The translations under genes were made by a program, and so were the position numbers. From the NCBI RefSeq assembly GCF_900100665.1, contig NZ_FNCS01000001.1, forward strand, positions 417,119-481,118: a stretch of 64,000 nt of DNA. The letters run 5' to 3'. The notes below the pieces were generated by a model that did no database searches, was not told where the DNA came from, and was given only the letters and a program-made list of their open reading frames with translations. The stretch is from Pelagibacterium luteolum. Its GTDB lineage: Bacteria; Pseudomonadota; Alphaproteobacteria; Rhizobiales; Devosiaceae. Positions 7,598-17,522 of this stretch are shown here, in pieces. Every line of letters starts with the position of its first letter. The first letter of the stretch is position 1.

Positions 7598-8695
7598 CTA
7601 GCCCAGCTTGGCAATAATCGCGTCGGCCATTTCCGCCGTCGTCACCTTGCGGCACCCGGTCTGCATGATGTCCCCGGTCCTCAACCCGTCCTCGAGCACA
7701 TCCGATATCGCCGTTTCGAGCCTGGTCGCCAACTCGACCATTCCGAACGAATAGCGCAGCGCCATCGCAAACGAGGCGAACATGGCGATCGGATTGGCAA
7801 TCCCCTGCCCGGCGATATCGGGCGCCGAACCATGCACCGGCTCATACATCGCCTTGCGCATCCCGGTCTCGGGATCGGGCGCGCCAAGCGAAGCCGAGGG
7901 CAGCATGCCCAGCGACCCAGTCAGCATCGCCGCGGCATCGGAAAGAATGTCGCCGAACAGATTGTCGGTCACCATCACGTCGAACTGTTTCGGGTTGCGC
8001 ACGAGCTGCATGGCGGCGTTGTCCGCCAAAATCTGCTGCACTTCGATTTCCGGATAGTCCTTGGCGGCCTGCTTTACCACCTCGTCCCACAAGACGCCTG
8101 ACTTCATGACGTTCTTCTTGTCGGCCGAATGGACCTTCTTGCCGCGCGTCATGGCGAGGTCGAGGGCCACCCGCGCGATGCGGTCGATCTCATAGCTCTC
8201 ATAGACCTGCGTATCGACGGCGCGCTTCTGGCCATTGCCCAGATCGGTGATTTCCTTGGGCTCGCCGAAATAGACGCCCCCGGTCAACTCGCGCACGATC
8301 AGGATATCGAGCCCTTCGACAAGTTCGCGCTTGAGCGAAGACGCATCGGCCAGCGCCGAATAGCAGATGGCCGGGCGCAAATTAGCAAACAGCCCCAGGT
8401 CTTTGCGCAACCGCAACAGCCCCGCTTCCGGCCGCACATCATAGGGCACGTCGTCCCATTTCGGGCCGCCAACAGCGCCAAAGATCACAGCATCGGCTGC
8501 AACCGCCTTGGCCATATCCTCTTCGGAAATCGCCACCCCATGCGCGTCATAGGCACAGCCCCCGACCAGCCCGCTCTCATAGGAAAAATCGGTCGCCCCG
8601 CTACCATTGAGATGCGCGATCAGCTTTTCGACCTCCGCCATGATCTCGGTGCCGATCCCGTCGCCGGGCAGAAGAAAGAGGGTATGCTGGGCCAT
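7598..8695 (-). CDS. leuB: 3-isopropylmalate dehydrogenase
   Basis: NAD-dependent oxidative decarboxylation of 3-isopropylmalate in leucine synthesis. The 365-residue protein has the opening [12 protein letters not shown], the substrate segment [13 protein letters not shown], the ERELTGG-like [11 protein letters not shown] loop, the metal-binding [13 protein letters not shown] region and the NAD-binding [18 protein letters not shown] box. It is second in an operon with leuD, 54 bp downstream of it. Full length and intact. Confidence 0.97.
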   Translation of the reverse strand: MAQHTLFLLPGDGIGTEIMAEVEKLIAHLNGSGATDFSYESGLVGGCAYDAHGVAISEEDMAKAVAADAVIFGAVGGPKWDDVPYDVRPEAGLLRLRKDLGLFANLRPAICYSALADASSLKRELVEGLDILIVRELTGGVYFGEPKEITDLGNGQKRAVDTQVYESYEIDRIARVALDLAMTRGKKVHSADKKNVMKSGVLWDEVVKQAAKDYPEIEVQQILADNAAMQLVRNPKQFDVMVTDNLFGDILSDAAAMLTGSLGMLPSASLGAPDPETGMRKAMYEPVHGSAPDIAGQGIANPIAMFASFAMALRYSFGMVELATRLETAISDVLEDGLRTGDIMQTGCRKVTTAEMADAIIAKLG

Positions 8696-8749
8696 GGTGT
8701 TCTCAAGTCTTGGATAAAACTGGTTCGGATTGCAGCGCAGTCGATGGAC

Positions 8750-9355
8750 TTAGACCCAGGGACGATCCTGGGCCATCTTTGTCTCAAAACCACCAATCGT
8801 CTCGTCCTTCTTGAGCGTCATGGCGATGTCGTCTAGCCCTTCGAGCAGGACCTGCTTGCGGCCCGGATCGATGTCGAAATGGATCGTGCCGCCATCCGGT
8901 CCCGAAATCGTCTGCGCCTCGAGATCGACGGTAAGCGTCGCGTTCGACCCGCGATCGGCATCGTCGAGCAAAAGATCGAGCTGCTCGGGCGTCACCACCA
9001 GCGGCAGGATGCCGTTCTTGAAACAGTTATTGTAGAAAATATCGGCAAAGCTGGTCGAGATCACGCACCGAATGCCGAAATCGAGCAGCGCCCATGGCGC
9101 GTGTTCGCGGCTTGAGCCACAGCCGAAATTGTCGCCGGCGATGATAATCTTGGCACCACGATAGGCCGGCTTGTTCAGCACGAAATCGGACTTTTCCGTC
9201 CCGTCCTCGCTGTAGCGCATTTCCGAAAACAGCGCCGAACCAAGCCCCGTACGCTTGATGGTCTTCAGATACTGCTTGGGGATGATCATGTCGGTGTCGA
9301 TATTGATGATCGGCAGCGGTGCGGCAACGCCCGTCAATGTCGTGAATTTGTCCAT
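8750..9355 (-). CDS. leuD: 3-isopropylmalate dehydratase small subunit
   Basis: Small subunit of isopropylmalate isomerase, partner of LeuC. The 201-residue protein starts [31 protein letters not shown], has the conserved [17 protein letters not shown] loop and the NCFKNGILP segment. The ATG is preceded by AGGAG. It heads the leuD-leuB operon; the catalytic partner leuC is 35 kb away in this window. A palindrome shared with leuC lies 13 bp upstream of the start codon. Confidence 0.96.
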   Translation of the reverse strand: MDKFTTLTGVAAPLPIINIDTDMIIPKQYLKTIKRTGLGSALFSEMRYSEDGTEKSDFVLNKPAYRGAKIIIAGDNFGCGSSREHAPWALLDFGIRCVISTSFADIFYNNCFKNGILPLVVTPEQLDLLLDDADRGSNATLTVDLEAQTISGPDGGTIHFDIDPGRKQVLLEGLDDIAMTLKKDETIGGFETKMAQDRPWV

Positions 9356-9368
9356 GCTCAGCTCCTAA

Positions 9369-9428
9369 CCGTACCCGGCGGTACGTCTCTCTTTCCCCGT
9401 GTCTAATCCAATCTGCGCCGATTGCCAA
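9369..9428 (-). promoter_or_regulatory. leuDB promoter with candidate leu operator
   Basis: On the minus strand TTGGCA (9428-9423), a 17-nt spacer and TAGACA (9405-9400) predict a start near 9393. An inverted repeat, read as ACGTACC-N4-GGTACGG (9386-9369), begins a few bases later and ends 13 bp before the leuD start codon. The same repeat is at the same relative place before leuC (44719-44736). It could be a DNA operator or a leader RNA hairpin just ahead of the ribosome site. Confidence 0.55.
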
Positions 9429-9507
9429 GCCGCCAGCCGTGCCCCATTGCCTCGCCCCGCAGCCCGGCTGTAAGCTGCATGCAATTTTTGACCAAAGGAT
9501 AAAAACA

Positions 9508-10215
9508 ATGACCCCGCACAATCATGCCAAGCCGGGCGACTATGCCGAAGCCGTGCTGCTGCCGGGCGACCCCCTGCGTGCCAAATGGATCGCCGAAACC
9601 TTTTTGACTGACGCCAAGCTCGTCAACTCCGTGCGCAACTGCCTTGGCTACACCGGCTCGTGGAACGGCAAGCCGGTTTCCGTCCAGGCGACCGGCATGG
9701 GCCAGCCCTCGACGGCTATCTATGTGCATGAGTTGCTAACCGTCTATGGCGTCAAAACCATGATCCGCGTCGGCACCTGCGGCGGCCTGAACACCAAGGT
9801 CAAAGTCCGCGACGTGGTCATCGGCGCGTCCGCCTCCACCGACTCCACGATCGTCAAGGGCGCCTTCGGCAATTACAATTATGCCCCCGCGGCCGACTAT
9901 TCCCTGCTTCGCGCCGCTGACGACGCATCGCGCGCCAAGGGCAAGACGGTCCATGTCGGCAACATCGTCTCGTCCGACATCTTCTACCATCCCTCGGGCC
10001 TGGAAGCCTATGGCAAGTTGATCGAGCACGGCGTCCTCGGCGTCGAAATGGAAGCGGCGACGCTTTACACCCTGGCCGCCCGCTTCAAGGCGAAAGCCCT
10101 CACCATCTGCACGATGACCGATTGCCTCATCACCGGCGACGAGATCGACGCCGACGCCCGCCAGACATCGCTCAAAGACATGGTAGAAATCGCACTCGAC
10201 GTCGCGACCTCTTAG
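9508..10215 (+). CDS. deoD: Purine-nucleoside phosphorylase, DeoD type
   Basis: Phosphorolysis of purine nucleosides to base and (deoxy)ribose-1-phosphate in salvage. The 235-residue protein has the hexameric PNP hallmarks: VLLPGDPLRAKWIAE (phosphate loop), VQATGMGQPS, RVGTCGGLN and the EMEAATLYTLA ribose site. The catalytic Asp that sits in SDHIRT in E. coli is present here in MTDCLITGDE; the preceding Ser is Thr and the following His is Cys. The ATG at 9508 follows AAAGGAT. It is divergent from leuD and convergent with purH. Confidence 0.93.
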   Translation: MTPHNHAKPGDYAEAVLLPGDPLRAKWIAETFLTDAKLVNSVRNCLGYTGSWNGKPVSVQATGMGQPSTAIYVHELLTVYGVKTMIRVGTCGGLNTKVKVRDVVIGASASTDSTIVKGAFGNYNYAPAADYSLLRAADDASRAKGKTVHVGNIVSSDIFYHPSGLEAYGKLIEHGVLGVEMEAATLYTLAARFKAKALTICTMTDCLITGDEIDADARQTSLKDMVEIALDVATS

Positions 10216-10242
10216 TCCGCTCTGGACGAGCGAAGCGAGAAC

Positions 10243-10264
10243 CGCGGCCAACTTTTTGGCCGCG
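10243..10264. other. Hairpin downstream of deoD
   Basis: CGCGGCCAA-CTTT-TTGGCCGCG, a 9-bp GC-rich stem 28 bp after the deoD stop codon, without a clear T-run. Possible terminator for deoD. Confidence 0.4.
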
Positions 10265-10278
10265 CCGTCGCAGGCGCA

Positions 10279-10321
10279 GCGAGCAGGGTAGGCGCGGATT
10301 TAGCGCCGTTATCCTGCTCGC
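10279..10321. other. Nested hairpin between convergent deoD and purH
   Basis: Outer arms GCGAGCAGG/CCTGCTCGC (9 bp) enclose an inner stem GGCGC/GCGCC with a 7-nt loop. It is symmetric on both strands, as expected of a bidirectional barrier between convergent genes, but lacks T-runs. Confidence 0.45.
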
Positions 10322-10341
10322 GGTACTCGCCGTGAGGCAGA

Positions 10342-11931
10342 TTAGTGCCGAAAATGCCGCATCCCGGTGAACACCATAGCCAGCCCAGCCTTATCCGCCG
10401 CCGCGATCACCTCCTCATCCCGCACCGAACCACCCGGCTGGATCACCGCCGTCGCCCCAGCCTCGACAAGCGCTTCCAGCCCATCAGCAAACGGGAAAAA
10501 CGCATCCGACGCCACGACCGAACCCTCGGTCAGCGCCCCTTTGAGCTTGGCCGCCTTGGCCGCATCCTTTGATTTCCGGTGCGCAATCCGTGCCGAATCC
10601 ACCCGGCTCATTTGCCCGGCGCCGATCCCCACAGTCGCCCCGTCCTTGACGTAAACGATGGCATTGGATTTGACGTGCTTGGCGACCTTGGCCGCCACCA
10701 GCAGATCGGCCATTTCCTGTTCGGTCGGCGCGCGCTGAGTGACGACTTTGAGCTCGCAATCGTCGGCATTCTGATTGTCGCGCGTCTGGACCAAAAGCCC
10801 GCCGGAGACCGAGCGCACCGTCAGCCCGTCAGCCTTGGCATTGGGCAGGTCATCGGTCAAAAGCAGGCGCAGATTCTTCTTGCCCTCGATGATCTCGATT
10901 GCCCCCTCGCTCGCGCCCGGCGCGATGATCACTTCGGTGAAGAGTTTGACGATCTCTGTCGCCACGGCCTCGTCGAGCGGGCGATTGAGCGCCACGATAC
11001 CGCCGAACGCAGAGACCGGATCGCACATGCGCGCCGCCTCATAGGCCTCGACCAACGTCGTGCCCTGCCCGACACCACACGGATTGGCGTGCTTGATAAT
11101 CGCCACCGCCGCCGTTGCCTTGGGGTCGAACTCGGCAACGAGCTCGAACGCTGCGTCGGTATCGTTGATGTTATTGAACGAAAGCTGCTTGCCCTGCACC
11201 TGTCGCGCCGTGGCAACGCCGGGCCGGTTCGACCCGTCGGCATAAAACGCAGCCCACTGATGCGGATTTTCGCCATATCGCATCGTCTCGCGCAATTTGC
11301 CCGAAAAGCTGCGCCACGCCAGATCGGGCGTTTCGAGCGTTTTCGCAAACCAGTTCGACACCGCGGCATCGTAGGCCGCCGTGCGCGCATAGGCCTTGGC
11401 GGCATATTTCTGCCGGTCCGGATAGGGCACTTCGCCAGTGTCCTTAAGCGCCGCCAGCACATTCTCATAGTCTGCCGGATCGACGATCACCGTCACATCG
11501 CCATGGTTTTTCGCTGCCGCCCGGATCATGGCCGGCCCACCGATATCGATGTTTTCGATTACCTCGTCATAATCGGCGCCCTTGGCGACAGTTTCGGCGA
11601 ACGGATAAAGGTTCACCACCAAGAGATCGATTGGCGAGATATCGTGGATGCGCATCGCCGATTTGTGCGCATCGTTGGAGCGAATGCCCAAAAGCCCGCC
11701 ATGCACCTTGGGATGCAGCGTCTTGACGCGCCCGTCCATGATTTCGGGAAATCCGGTCACTTCCGAAATGTCGATCACCGGCAGGCCCGCATCGGCCAAG
11801 GCCTTGCGCGTGCCACCCGTCGAAACGATTTCGATCCCCATGGCGACCAGCACCGTCGCGAATTCGACAAGACCGGTCTTGTCGGACACCGAAAGCAATG
11901 CCCGCCTGATCTTGGTTGCACCCTGCACCAT
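10342..11931 (-). CDS. purH: Bifunctional AICAR formyltransferase / IMP cyclohydrolase
   Basis: Catalyses the last two steps of IMP synthesis. The 529-residue protein has an N-terminal MGS-like cyclohydrolase domain ([41 protein letters not shown]) and a C-terminal AICARFT domain with LRYGENPHQ-like MRYGENPHQ, the catalytic [10 protein letters not shown] and the terminal [13 protein letters not shown]. Last in the htpX-rsmB-heparinase-purH run, 79 bp after the heparinase-like gene. Full length. Confidence 0.97.
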   Translation of the reverse strand: MVQGATKIRRALLSVSDKTGLVEFATVLVAMGIEIVSTGGTRKALADAGLPVIDISEVTGFPEIMDGRVKTLHPKVHGGLLGIRSNDAHKSAMRIHDISPIDLLVVNLYPFAETVAKGADYDEVIENIDIGGPAMIRAAAKNHGDVTVIVDPADYENVLAALKDTGEVPYPDRQKYAAKAYARTAAYDAAVSNWFAKTLETPDLAWRSFSGKLRETMRYGENPHQWAAFYADGSNRPGVATARQVQGKQLSFNNINDTDAAFELVAEFDPKATAAVAIIKHANPCGVGQGTTLVEAYEAARMCDPVSAFGGIVALNRPLDEAVATEIVKLFTEVIIAPGASEGAIEIIEGKKNLRLLLTDDLPNAKADGLTVRSVSGGLLVQTRDNQNADDCELKVVTQRAPTEQEMADLLVAAKVAKHVKSNAIVYVKDGATVGIGAGQMSRVDSARIAHRKSKDAAKAAKLKGALTEGSVVASDAFFPFADGLEALVEAGATAVIQPGGSVRDEEVIAAADKAGLAMVFTGMRHFRH

Positions 11932-12010
11932 GATGAAAAAGTCCTGCGCTGTTCTGCCAATGGGGAAACTGCGCGCGCCCTAGCACGCTTTGTTGCCAGA
12001 GGGAACCGGG

Positions 12011-13660
12011 CTATTGCTTGGTGAACACCCAGGCGATTTCCGCCTTGTCGAAGGCCGGGCCGTGCAGAACGATCTGCCGCGTGCGGTGCAGGCCGAGATG
12101 GGCCGAATGCCGCACGCTATCCTCGATATCTGCTGCCGCCCCCTCCCACAGGAACGCCCACACCTCGCCATTGCGATAGATCAGCCGCACCAGATCCTCG
12201 CCCTGGCTGCGATCGAGTGCCACACCCGGGGCCAAATGAAAGCGGATCGAAAACGACCCCTGCAACCGCCGGCGCGATGGCACGGCCTCGAACCGGTCCT
12301 GCCCGACCAGCGTCTGCCCGCCGCCCATCAGCGTGACGCGCCGCGTAAGCGCCAGCCCATACCGATCGCCAAACGCCTCGGTGCGCATTTCTATGGTGTT
12401 CTCATCCTCAATGAAGCGCGGATCGTGAGACGGCTGTCGCGCCAAAAGCAGATTGGCCCGCCGGCCGCCCCCGCCCAGATCGGCGCTCGAAACCTCATCG
12501 ATGGTCGGTGCGCTATGGGCCGATGTATGACGGAAAAGGTCCCGGCTTTCGGCCAATTGCCCCGGCGCCGGTCCGCAATTGCCCGCAATCAGCGTCGACC
12601 CATAAGCGTATTCGAACGCCAAAGCACTGGCATGCGCGTCGCCGGATTGATCGATAGGCGGCACCTGCCCCCCATCGGTGACGAGCTTGCCCGGCCCGTC
12701 GACAAGCACGCCATAGCCCGAGGCGACCCCGGACCGCGCCGTGCGCCAATTGCCCTGGGATTCGATCGCCAGCACCAGTTCGACCGGCACCTGCCCACAG
12801 CCATGGAAATAGGCGGGCTCATGGGTGGTCAGCACCAGCCGGTTCAGCGCACGGTTCATCGCCTCGATGCGCCGCGACAACTCTCCCGTCAGCTGCCCAT
12901 GCCGCTGCAAAAGCGCCTGATGCACGGGGATGATCTCGGTGAGAAGCTGAATCTGGGCGTGCGGGTTGCGGCTCTTGACCAACCCATCGGCGTCGATCTG
13001 TTGATCGAGCCGCCGTTCGAGGTCTTCGACAAGCGCGCCGAGATCCCGGTTTTCATCGCTCTCGCTCAACCCGGCCCCGACAAGCGCGATCGCAGCCATC
13101 AGCCGGGCCAACGGATCGGTGCTGAGCGGCATGCGCACCTTGAGCGCGTGCACCTGGATGGCGATCGACCGATGCAGCGTGCGCACCTGATCGGGTGGCG
13201 CATCCGCGGTCAAAAGCGAAAGTGCTTTGAGCCAATTGAGCACGCGTCGGGCGGTAACGAAAACGTCCCAGGCATCGCGATCATATCGCCCATACCGCCC
13301 CAGCCAATCGACGACCAGGGTGCGCGCGAACGCCCGTTGCCCCTGATCAGTCGTGTTCGAAAAGTGCCGTAACCAGCCAAAGCTGTGCAGATCGGAAAAC
13401 CAGGCATCGCTATCGGCCGCAACGCCGAAGGGCGAAAGCCCGCCGGTTTCCACTCGCACGCCCGCCAAAAGATAATTGCCGTCCATCATCTCATGTACGG
13501 TGTGGGTGTCGGCCGGCCGAAAATCGACGAGGCGTCCAGTATAGCGCGCATCGGTCGAGCCCGACCACGTCCAGCTAAACAGCGGATGCGTCACCGTACG
13601 GTCGGCGACGCCGAGCGCCAACCGTCCCAGCCGATAACGCAATACTGACAAAAAACGCAT
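12011..13660 (-). CDS. Heparinase II/III-family protein
   Basis: A 549-residue protein with an N-terminal alpha/alpha-toroid-like half (residues about 60-300) and a C-terminal heparinase II/III-like beta-sandwich domain (about 310-530, including YFHGCGQVPVELVLAIE and the GGGGRRANLLLARQ region). Catalytic members are polysaccharide lyases, but cytoplasmic or envelope proteins of this group next to rsmB and purH are standard in Hyphomicrobiales and have no assigned substrate. No clear signal peptide is visible. It lies between rsmB (80 bp upstream) and purH on the same strand. Confidence 0.8.
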   Translation of the reverse strand: MRFLSVLRYRLGRLALGVADRTVTHPLFSWTWSGSTDARYTGRLVDFRPADTHTVHEMMDGNYLLAGVRVETGGLSPFGVAADSDAWFSDLHSFGWLRHFSNTTDQGQRAFARTLVVDWLGRYGRYDRDAWDVFVTARRVLNWLKALSLLTADAPPDQVRTLHRSIAIQVHALKVRMPLSTDPLARLMAAIALVGAGLSESDENRDLGALVEDLERRLDQQIDADGLVKSRNPHAQIQLLTEIIPVHQALLQRHGQLTGELSRRIEAMNRALNRLVLTTHEPAYFHGCGQVPVELVLAIESQGNWRTARSGVASGYGVLVDGPGKLVTDGGQVPPIDQSGDAHASALAFEYAYGSTLIAGNCGPAPGQLAESRDLFRHTSAHSAPTIDEVSSADLGGGGRRANLLLARQPSHDPRFIEDENTIEMRTEAFGDRYGLALTRRVTLMGGGQTLVGQDRFEAVPSRRRLQGSFSIRFHLAPGVALDRSQGEDLVRLIYRNGEVWAFLWEGAAADIEDSVRHSAHLGLHRTRQIVLHGPAFDKAEIAWVFTKQ

Positions 13661-13740
13661 GCCCGAACCCTACTCGCGGCCCGAACATTACCATCAACCT
13701 TTAGTTAACCACAGCCATAACCACCCGTCATGGCATGAGA

Positions 13741-15048
13741 TTACCCGGCTTTTTTCTCAAATCGTGCGATAAAAAACCCGTCCAACCCGCCCTCGACCGC
13801 GCCCGGCAGCGTCAAAGCCGGAGTCAGCCGCAGCGTGCCATCTGCATTGGTCGCTGCCGCCCAGCCACCGATATCCTCGGCCCCGATCGGCTTGAGCGTC
13901 AGTTCAGGATGGGTCTTCGCAGCCCATTCTACCTGAGCTTCGCCCTCTTTGCGCTCGAGCGAACAGACGCAATAGACCATCCGCCCGCCCGGCTTTAGAA
14001 GGCTCGCCGCGTGCGAAAACATCTTGCGCTGCAGCGCCACGCGCTCGCCAATCCCTTTTTCATCGCGATGCCAGAGCACTTCGGGATGTCGGCGGAACGT
14101 GCCTGTCGCCGAACAGGGTGCATCGAGCAGGATGGCGTCAAATGCTTCGCGCGGCGCATAGCTCAGCGCGTCACCGACCACGAGTTCGGCTTCGAGCCCC
14201 AGGCGGCTAAGATTTTCGCTCACCCGCTCCATGCGCTCGGCAGAAATATCCAGCGCCGTCACCCGCGCCCCGGCAGCCGCCAATTGCGCCGTCTTCCCAC
14301 CAGGCGCCGCGCAGAGATCGAGCACCGCTTCCCCGGCCTGAACGTCGAGCAACCGGGCCGGTATGGCGGCGGCCACATCCTGCACCCACCATTGCCCCTC
14401 GGCAAATCCGGGCAATTGCGCAATCGGCACTTCGCGCTCGCTCACGCGCACGCTGGTGCCGATCAGCGGCGTCGCACCCAACGCGTCGATGAGCGCCCCA
14501 TCTTCCGCTTTCAGCGTCAGATCGAGCGGCGGAGAGCTGACCAACTGCCCGGCAAAAGCGCCAACCGCCTCAGCGCCATAGCTTGCGGTCCACTCGCGCG
14601 CCAGCCAGTCGGGAATAAGCGCAGTATCGGGCATCGCCAGAAACTCGGCGGCGCCTCGCTGCACCGACCGCAGCGCACCATTGACCAGCTTGTCGAACCG
14701 CCCGGCCCGTTTGTCGGCCCGTGCCGCCTCGACGGAAAGATGGATGGCCGAATGAGCCGGTATGTCTTCGATATAGAGAAGCTGCGCGACACCGACCCGA
14801 AGCACAGCCTCCAAAATGCCAGCGCGTTGCGGGACGCCTTTCGAAAGCACGGACCCAAGAACCTCGGAAATCTGTCCATGCCGGCGCAAAGCGATCGTCA
14901 CCAGCCGGTTGGCCAACGCCCTGTCGCGAGAGTCAGCGACACGGTCGGCAGAAATCGGCGCAAACGGCTTGCCGGCCAATACGCGATCGAGATGGAAAAT
15001 GGCCTCAAGCCGGGGCTTGAGGCCTGCAATTGAAGATTGGTTCGTCAA
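13741..15048 (-). CDS. rsmB: RsmB/NOP-family RNA (cytosine-C5) methyltransferase
   Basis: SAM-dependent 16S rRNA m5C methyltransferase. The 435-residue protein has an N-terminal NusB-like helical domain (about 10-140) and a C-terminal Rossmann methyltransferase domain: SAM motif LDLCAAPGGKTAQLAA, the LDAPCSATG motif with the first catalytic-pathway Cys and the YCVCSLERKEGEAQV motif with the second. The start appears to be TTG at 15048, 10 bp after the htpX stop; no ATG gives the complete NusB domain. Part of the htpX operon. Confidence 0.92.
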   Translation of the reverse strand: MTNQSSIAGLKPRLEAIFHLDRVLAGKPFAPISADRVADSRDRALANRLVTIALRRHGQISEVLGSVLSKGVPQRAGILEAVLRVGVAQLLYIEDIPAHSAIHLSVEAARADKRAGRFDKLVNGALRSVQRGAAEFLAMPDTALIPDWLAREWTASYGAEAVGAFAGQLVSSPPLDLTLKAEDGALIDALGATPLIGTSVRVSEREVPIAQLPGFAEGQWWVQDVAAAIPARLLDVQAGEAVLDLCAAPGGKTAQLAAAGARVTALDISAERMERVSENLSRLGLEAELVVGDALSYAPREAFDAILLDAPCSATGTFRRHPEVLWHRDEKGIGERVALQRKMFSHAASLLKPGGRMVYCVCSLERKEGEAQVEWAAKTHPELTLKPIGAEDIGGWAAATNADGTLRLTPALTLPGAVEGGLDGFFIARFEKKAG

Positions 15049-15057
15049 ATCGAGTGT

Positions 15058-16044
15058 CTATCCCCAGGGTCCAGGCGTCTCGTCATTTCCTGAACCCGAG
15101 CGGGGGCGCGTACCGGGCGTCCGCCAGCTTTGACCGGGCCGGGAAACGGCTTCGATGGGGTTTACCCGGCTGCGCGGCGTTTGACCACTACCTCCGCCCG
15201 AAACCGGCGTCATCTTCATAAGCGCCGAAATACGGTTTTCCACATTGGGGTGCGTGGAGAAGAGATTATCCATGCGCGCACCTGACAATGGGTTTGAAAT
15301 ATAAAGATGCGCCATGGCCGGCGCGCGCTCGGCGGGCATATTGACCACCCGCTTGCCGGCCGCCGAGATCTTGCGCAGCGCCGATGCCAGGGCCTCGGGA
15401 TCACCGCAGATTTCAGCCCCGTCCTTGTCGGCCTCATATTCGCGCGTCCGGCTCACCGCCATCTGCACCAGCATGGCAGCGATCGGCGCAAGGATCACCA
15501 TTGCGATCACGCCGATGAACCCGAGCGGATTGTTGTTGTCGCGCGATCCACCGAAAAACAGCCCGAACTGAGCCAGCATCGAAATCGCACCGGCTAACGT
15601 TGCCGTCACCGTCATGGTCAGCGTGTCGCGGTTCTTGATATGCGCCAGTTCGTGCGCGATGACCGCCGCCACTTCGCGGCTGTCGAGATATTTCACAAGT
15701 CCCGACGACACCGCCACGACGCCCTTGTCCGGGCTGCGACCCGTGGCAAACGCATTGGGCTGCTCGGTTTCGATCAGATAGAGCTTTGGCATGGGCAGCC
15801 CGGCATTGTCGGCCAGTTGCTTGGTCATCTGATAGAGATCGGGGGCCGAGCGCGGGTCGATCTCCTTGGCGCCCTGCATCGAGAGCACCATCTTGTCGGA
15901 GTTCCAGTACGCGAACGCGTTGGTACCAAGCGCCACGATAAAGGCGATCGCCATGCCGCCGGTGCCGCCGATCAGATAGCCCACGCCCATGAAAAGCGCA
16001 GTCATGCCGGCCAGCAAAATGGTGGTACGCAATGTGTTCATCAT
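15058..16044 (-). CDS. htpX: Membrane zinc metalloprotease HtpX
   Basis: Inner-membrane M48 protease for quality control of misfolded membrane proteins. 328 residues: two N-terminal membrane segments (about 7-45), the zinc motif [13 protein letters not shown] (HExxH), two further hydrophobic segments, and the third ligand in [14 protein letters not shown]. The proline- and arginine-rich C-terminus is poorly conserved. First gene of the htpX-rsmB-heparinase-purH run; it starts divergently from the SDHAF4-like gene. Confidence 0.95.
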   Translation of the reverse strand: MMNTLRTTILLAGMTALFMGVGYLIGGTGGMAIAFIVALGTNAFAYWNSDKMVLSMQGAKEIDPRSAPDLYQMTKQLADNAGLPMPKLYLIETEQPNAFATGRSPDKGVVAVSSGLVKYLDSREVAAVIAHELAHIKNRDTLTMTVTATLAGAISMLAQFGLFFGGSRDNNNPLGFIGVIAMVILAPIAAMLVQMAVSRTREYEADKDGAEICGDPEALASALRKISAAGKRVVNMPAERAPAMAHLYISNPLSGARMDNLFSTHPNVENRISALMKMTPVSGGGSGQTPRSRVNPIEAVSRPGQSWRTPGTRPRSGSGNDETPGPWG

Positions 16045-16152
16045 GGTCCGAACGCTTTCCTAAGCCAGAGTTCCTATCTATATGATGGGAACGCACAACC
16101 CCGGCCACAAGTGCCCGGGCACGCCTAAACACTTTGTCATGGAGACCCCGCC

Positions 16153-16344
16153 ATGCCCGCGCCGAAACAAACCAAGCGCCCCGACCCCGAAATCGCCCGT
16201 CAGGCGCTTGCCGAAGCCAAGGCAAGGCAGTCAGAAATCGATGCGAAAACCTCCAATGCCCCGCGAGAAGTCGATGGCCGCGGCGGTCTCGATCCCGCTC
16301 GTTACGGCGACTGGGAGGTCAAGGGTATTTCGTCCGATTTTTAG
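16153..16344 (+). CDS. DUF1674 / SDHAF4-like succinate dehydrogenase assembly factor
   Basis: A 63-residue protein ending GRGGLDPARYGDWEVKGISSDF, the DUF1674 signature (RYGDWE..G...DF) shared with mitochondrial Sdh8/SDHAF4, which binds flavinylated SdhA during complex II assembly. The first 40 residues are charged and probably disordered. The ATG at 16153 follows GGAG. It is single, divergent from htpX, and its last four bases overlap the convergent opgC stop. No sdh genes are in the window. Function is by homology only. Confidence 0.85.
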   Translation: MPAPKQTKRPDPEIARQALAEAKARQSEIDAKTSNAPREVDGRGGLDPARYGDWEVKGISSDF

Positions 16345-17522
16345 ACTTTCGCTGGTGCCGCGGCCCTTTTGAGCGCCGTCGCTTGCCGCGTCTTGCGCAA
16401 CGCGTAAGCCAGGGCGAACTGTACGGCCAACCCGCCTGCCAAAAGACCGGCATCGCTCCAGAAATGATCGCCGATCCCCGCCTTCATCGCTTGCAACAGG
16501 ATCGAGAGCACCGACCCCGTGGCAAAAACCGCAAGCCCATTCTGCCCCAAAAGCCTGAACGGCTCCGCCCAGTGGCTGGCGGAAAACCGGTAAACCCAGA
16601 CAAGGCATGAGACGAGATAGGCCAGCGCCAGAAAATGGCTCAGCCGCGTGAGCGCCAGAAACGATTTGTCGAACGAGACGAAATAGAACGGCACGCCGAG
16701 CCGCCCCAGCGACGCCAGCGCCTCCCGCCCCACCGACGCGAACGGTGGATACAGCCGCCAGAGGAGGATGACGGCAAGATAGATGCCACACACCCACATC
16801 AGCCAGCCCATTTTGGGCACGAACCGCTCGCCGCGCTTGAGCGCCAGCCCGGTCAACAGACCCGCAACAAATATGATCTGCCAGGAGAACGGGTTGAAAA
16901 ACCACCCGCCCGGATTGGGATAATTGGGCAAATTGATCCGAAACTGGCCCGCCAGGATCCAGATCATCACCGAAAGCCCCATAGTCACCCACGGCCAGCG
17001 TAAGCCGCAATAGATGAACGCAGGCGTCACAAGCAGCAGCACCAGATAGAGCGGCAATATATTGAAATAGCCCAACTGGTGCCCGAGCGTCGGGATGCCG
17101 ATCAAGACACCCAACGGGTCCTCGAAAGCCTTGGCCAGATTGATGGTCTGCAACAGTTCGTACAAGCCGTACCAGGATGCCGCCGCCGCGAGGATGCCGA
17201 TCGCCATGCTGGTGGTCGAGAGATGAACGAAATAAAGCGTCCGTGCCCGCGCCCAGACCCGCGCGACCGCAGGCCAGTAGGGCGCCGAAAGAAACCCGGC
17301 CCCATACGCCAGCCCCGCCGCCGTGCCCGAGAGAAAGACGAACGCCTCGGCGGCATCCGAAAAGCCCCAATTGCGATTGGTGTAATGTTCGAACGCGTTG
17401 CCCGGTACGTGGTTGATGAAAATCATCACCAGCGCCAATCCGCGCAACACGTCGATGCGCGGATCGCGCCCTGACGGCATTGCCGCGGGCTGCCCGTCGC
17501 GTTTAGCGGTAGTGTCATGCAT
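16341..17522 (-). CDS. opgC: OpgC-family membrane protein (succinyl modification of osmoregulated periplasmic glucans)
   Basis: A 393-residue polytopic protein with about ten membrane segments. The N-terminus DPRIDVLRGLALVMIFINHVPGN is the OpgC_C/acyltransferase-3-like opening, followed by FVFLSGTAAGLAYG. OpgC adds succinyl groups to periplasmic glucans. The ATG at 17522 overlaps the opgH stop by 8 bases (ATGCATGA), so translation is coupled. Last gene of the opgG-opgH-opgC operon; context makes the assignment firm. Confidence 0.9.
   Translation of the reverse strand: MHDTTAKRDGQPAAMPSGRDPRIDVLRGLALVMIFINHVPGNAFEHYTNRNWGFSDAAEAFVFLSGTAAGLAYGAGFLSAPYWPAVARVWARARTLYFVHLSTTSMAIGILAAAASWYGLYELLQTINLAKAFEDPLGVLIGIPTLGHQLGYFNILPLYLVLLLVTPAFIYCGLRWPWVTMGLSVMIWILAGQFRINLPNYPNPGGWFFNPFSWQIIFVAGLLTGLALKRGERFVPKMGWLMWVCGIYLAVILLWRLYPPFASVGREALASLGRLGVPFYFVSFDKSFLALTRLSHFLALAYLVSCLVWVYRFSASHWAEPFRLLGQNGLAVFATGSVLSILLQAMKAGIGDHFWSDAGLLAGGLAVQFALAYALRKTRQATALKRAAAPAKV

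Noticed and set aside
10579-13372. Long plus-strand ORFs opposite purH and the heparinase-like gene
   Set aside because: Arg/Pro/His-rich composition typical of antisense frames in GC-rich genomes.
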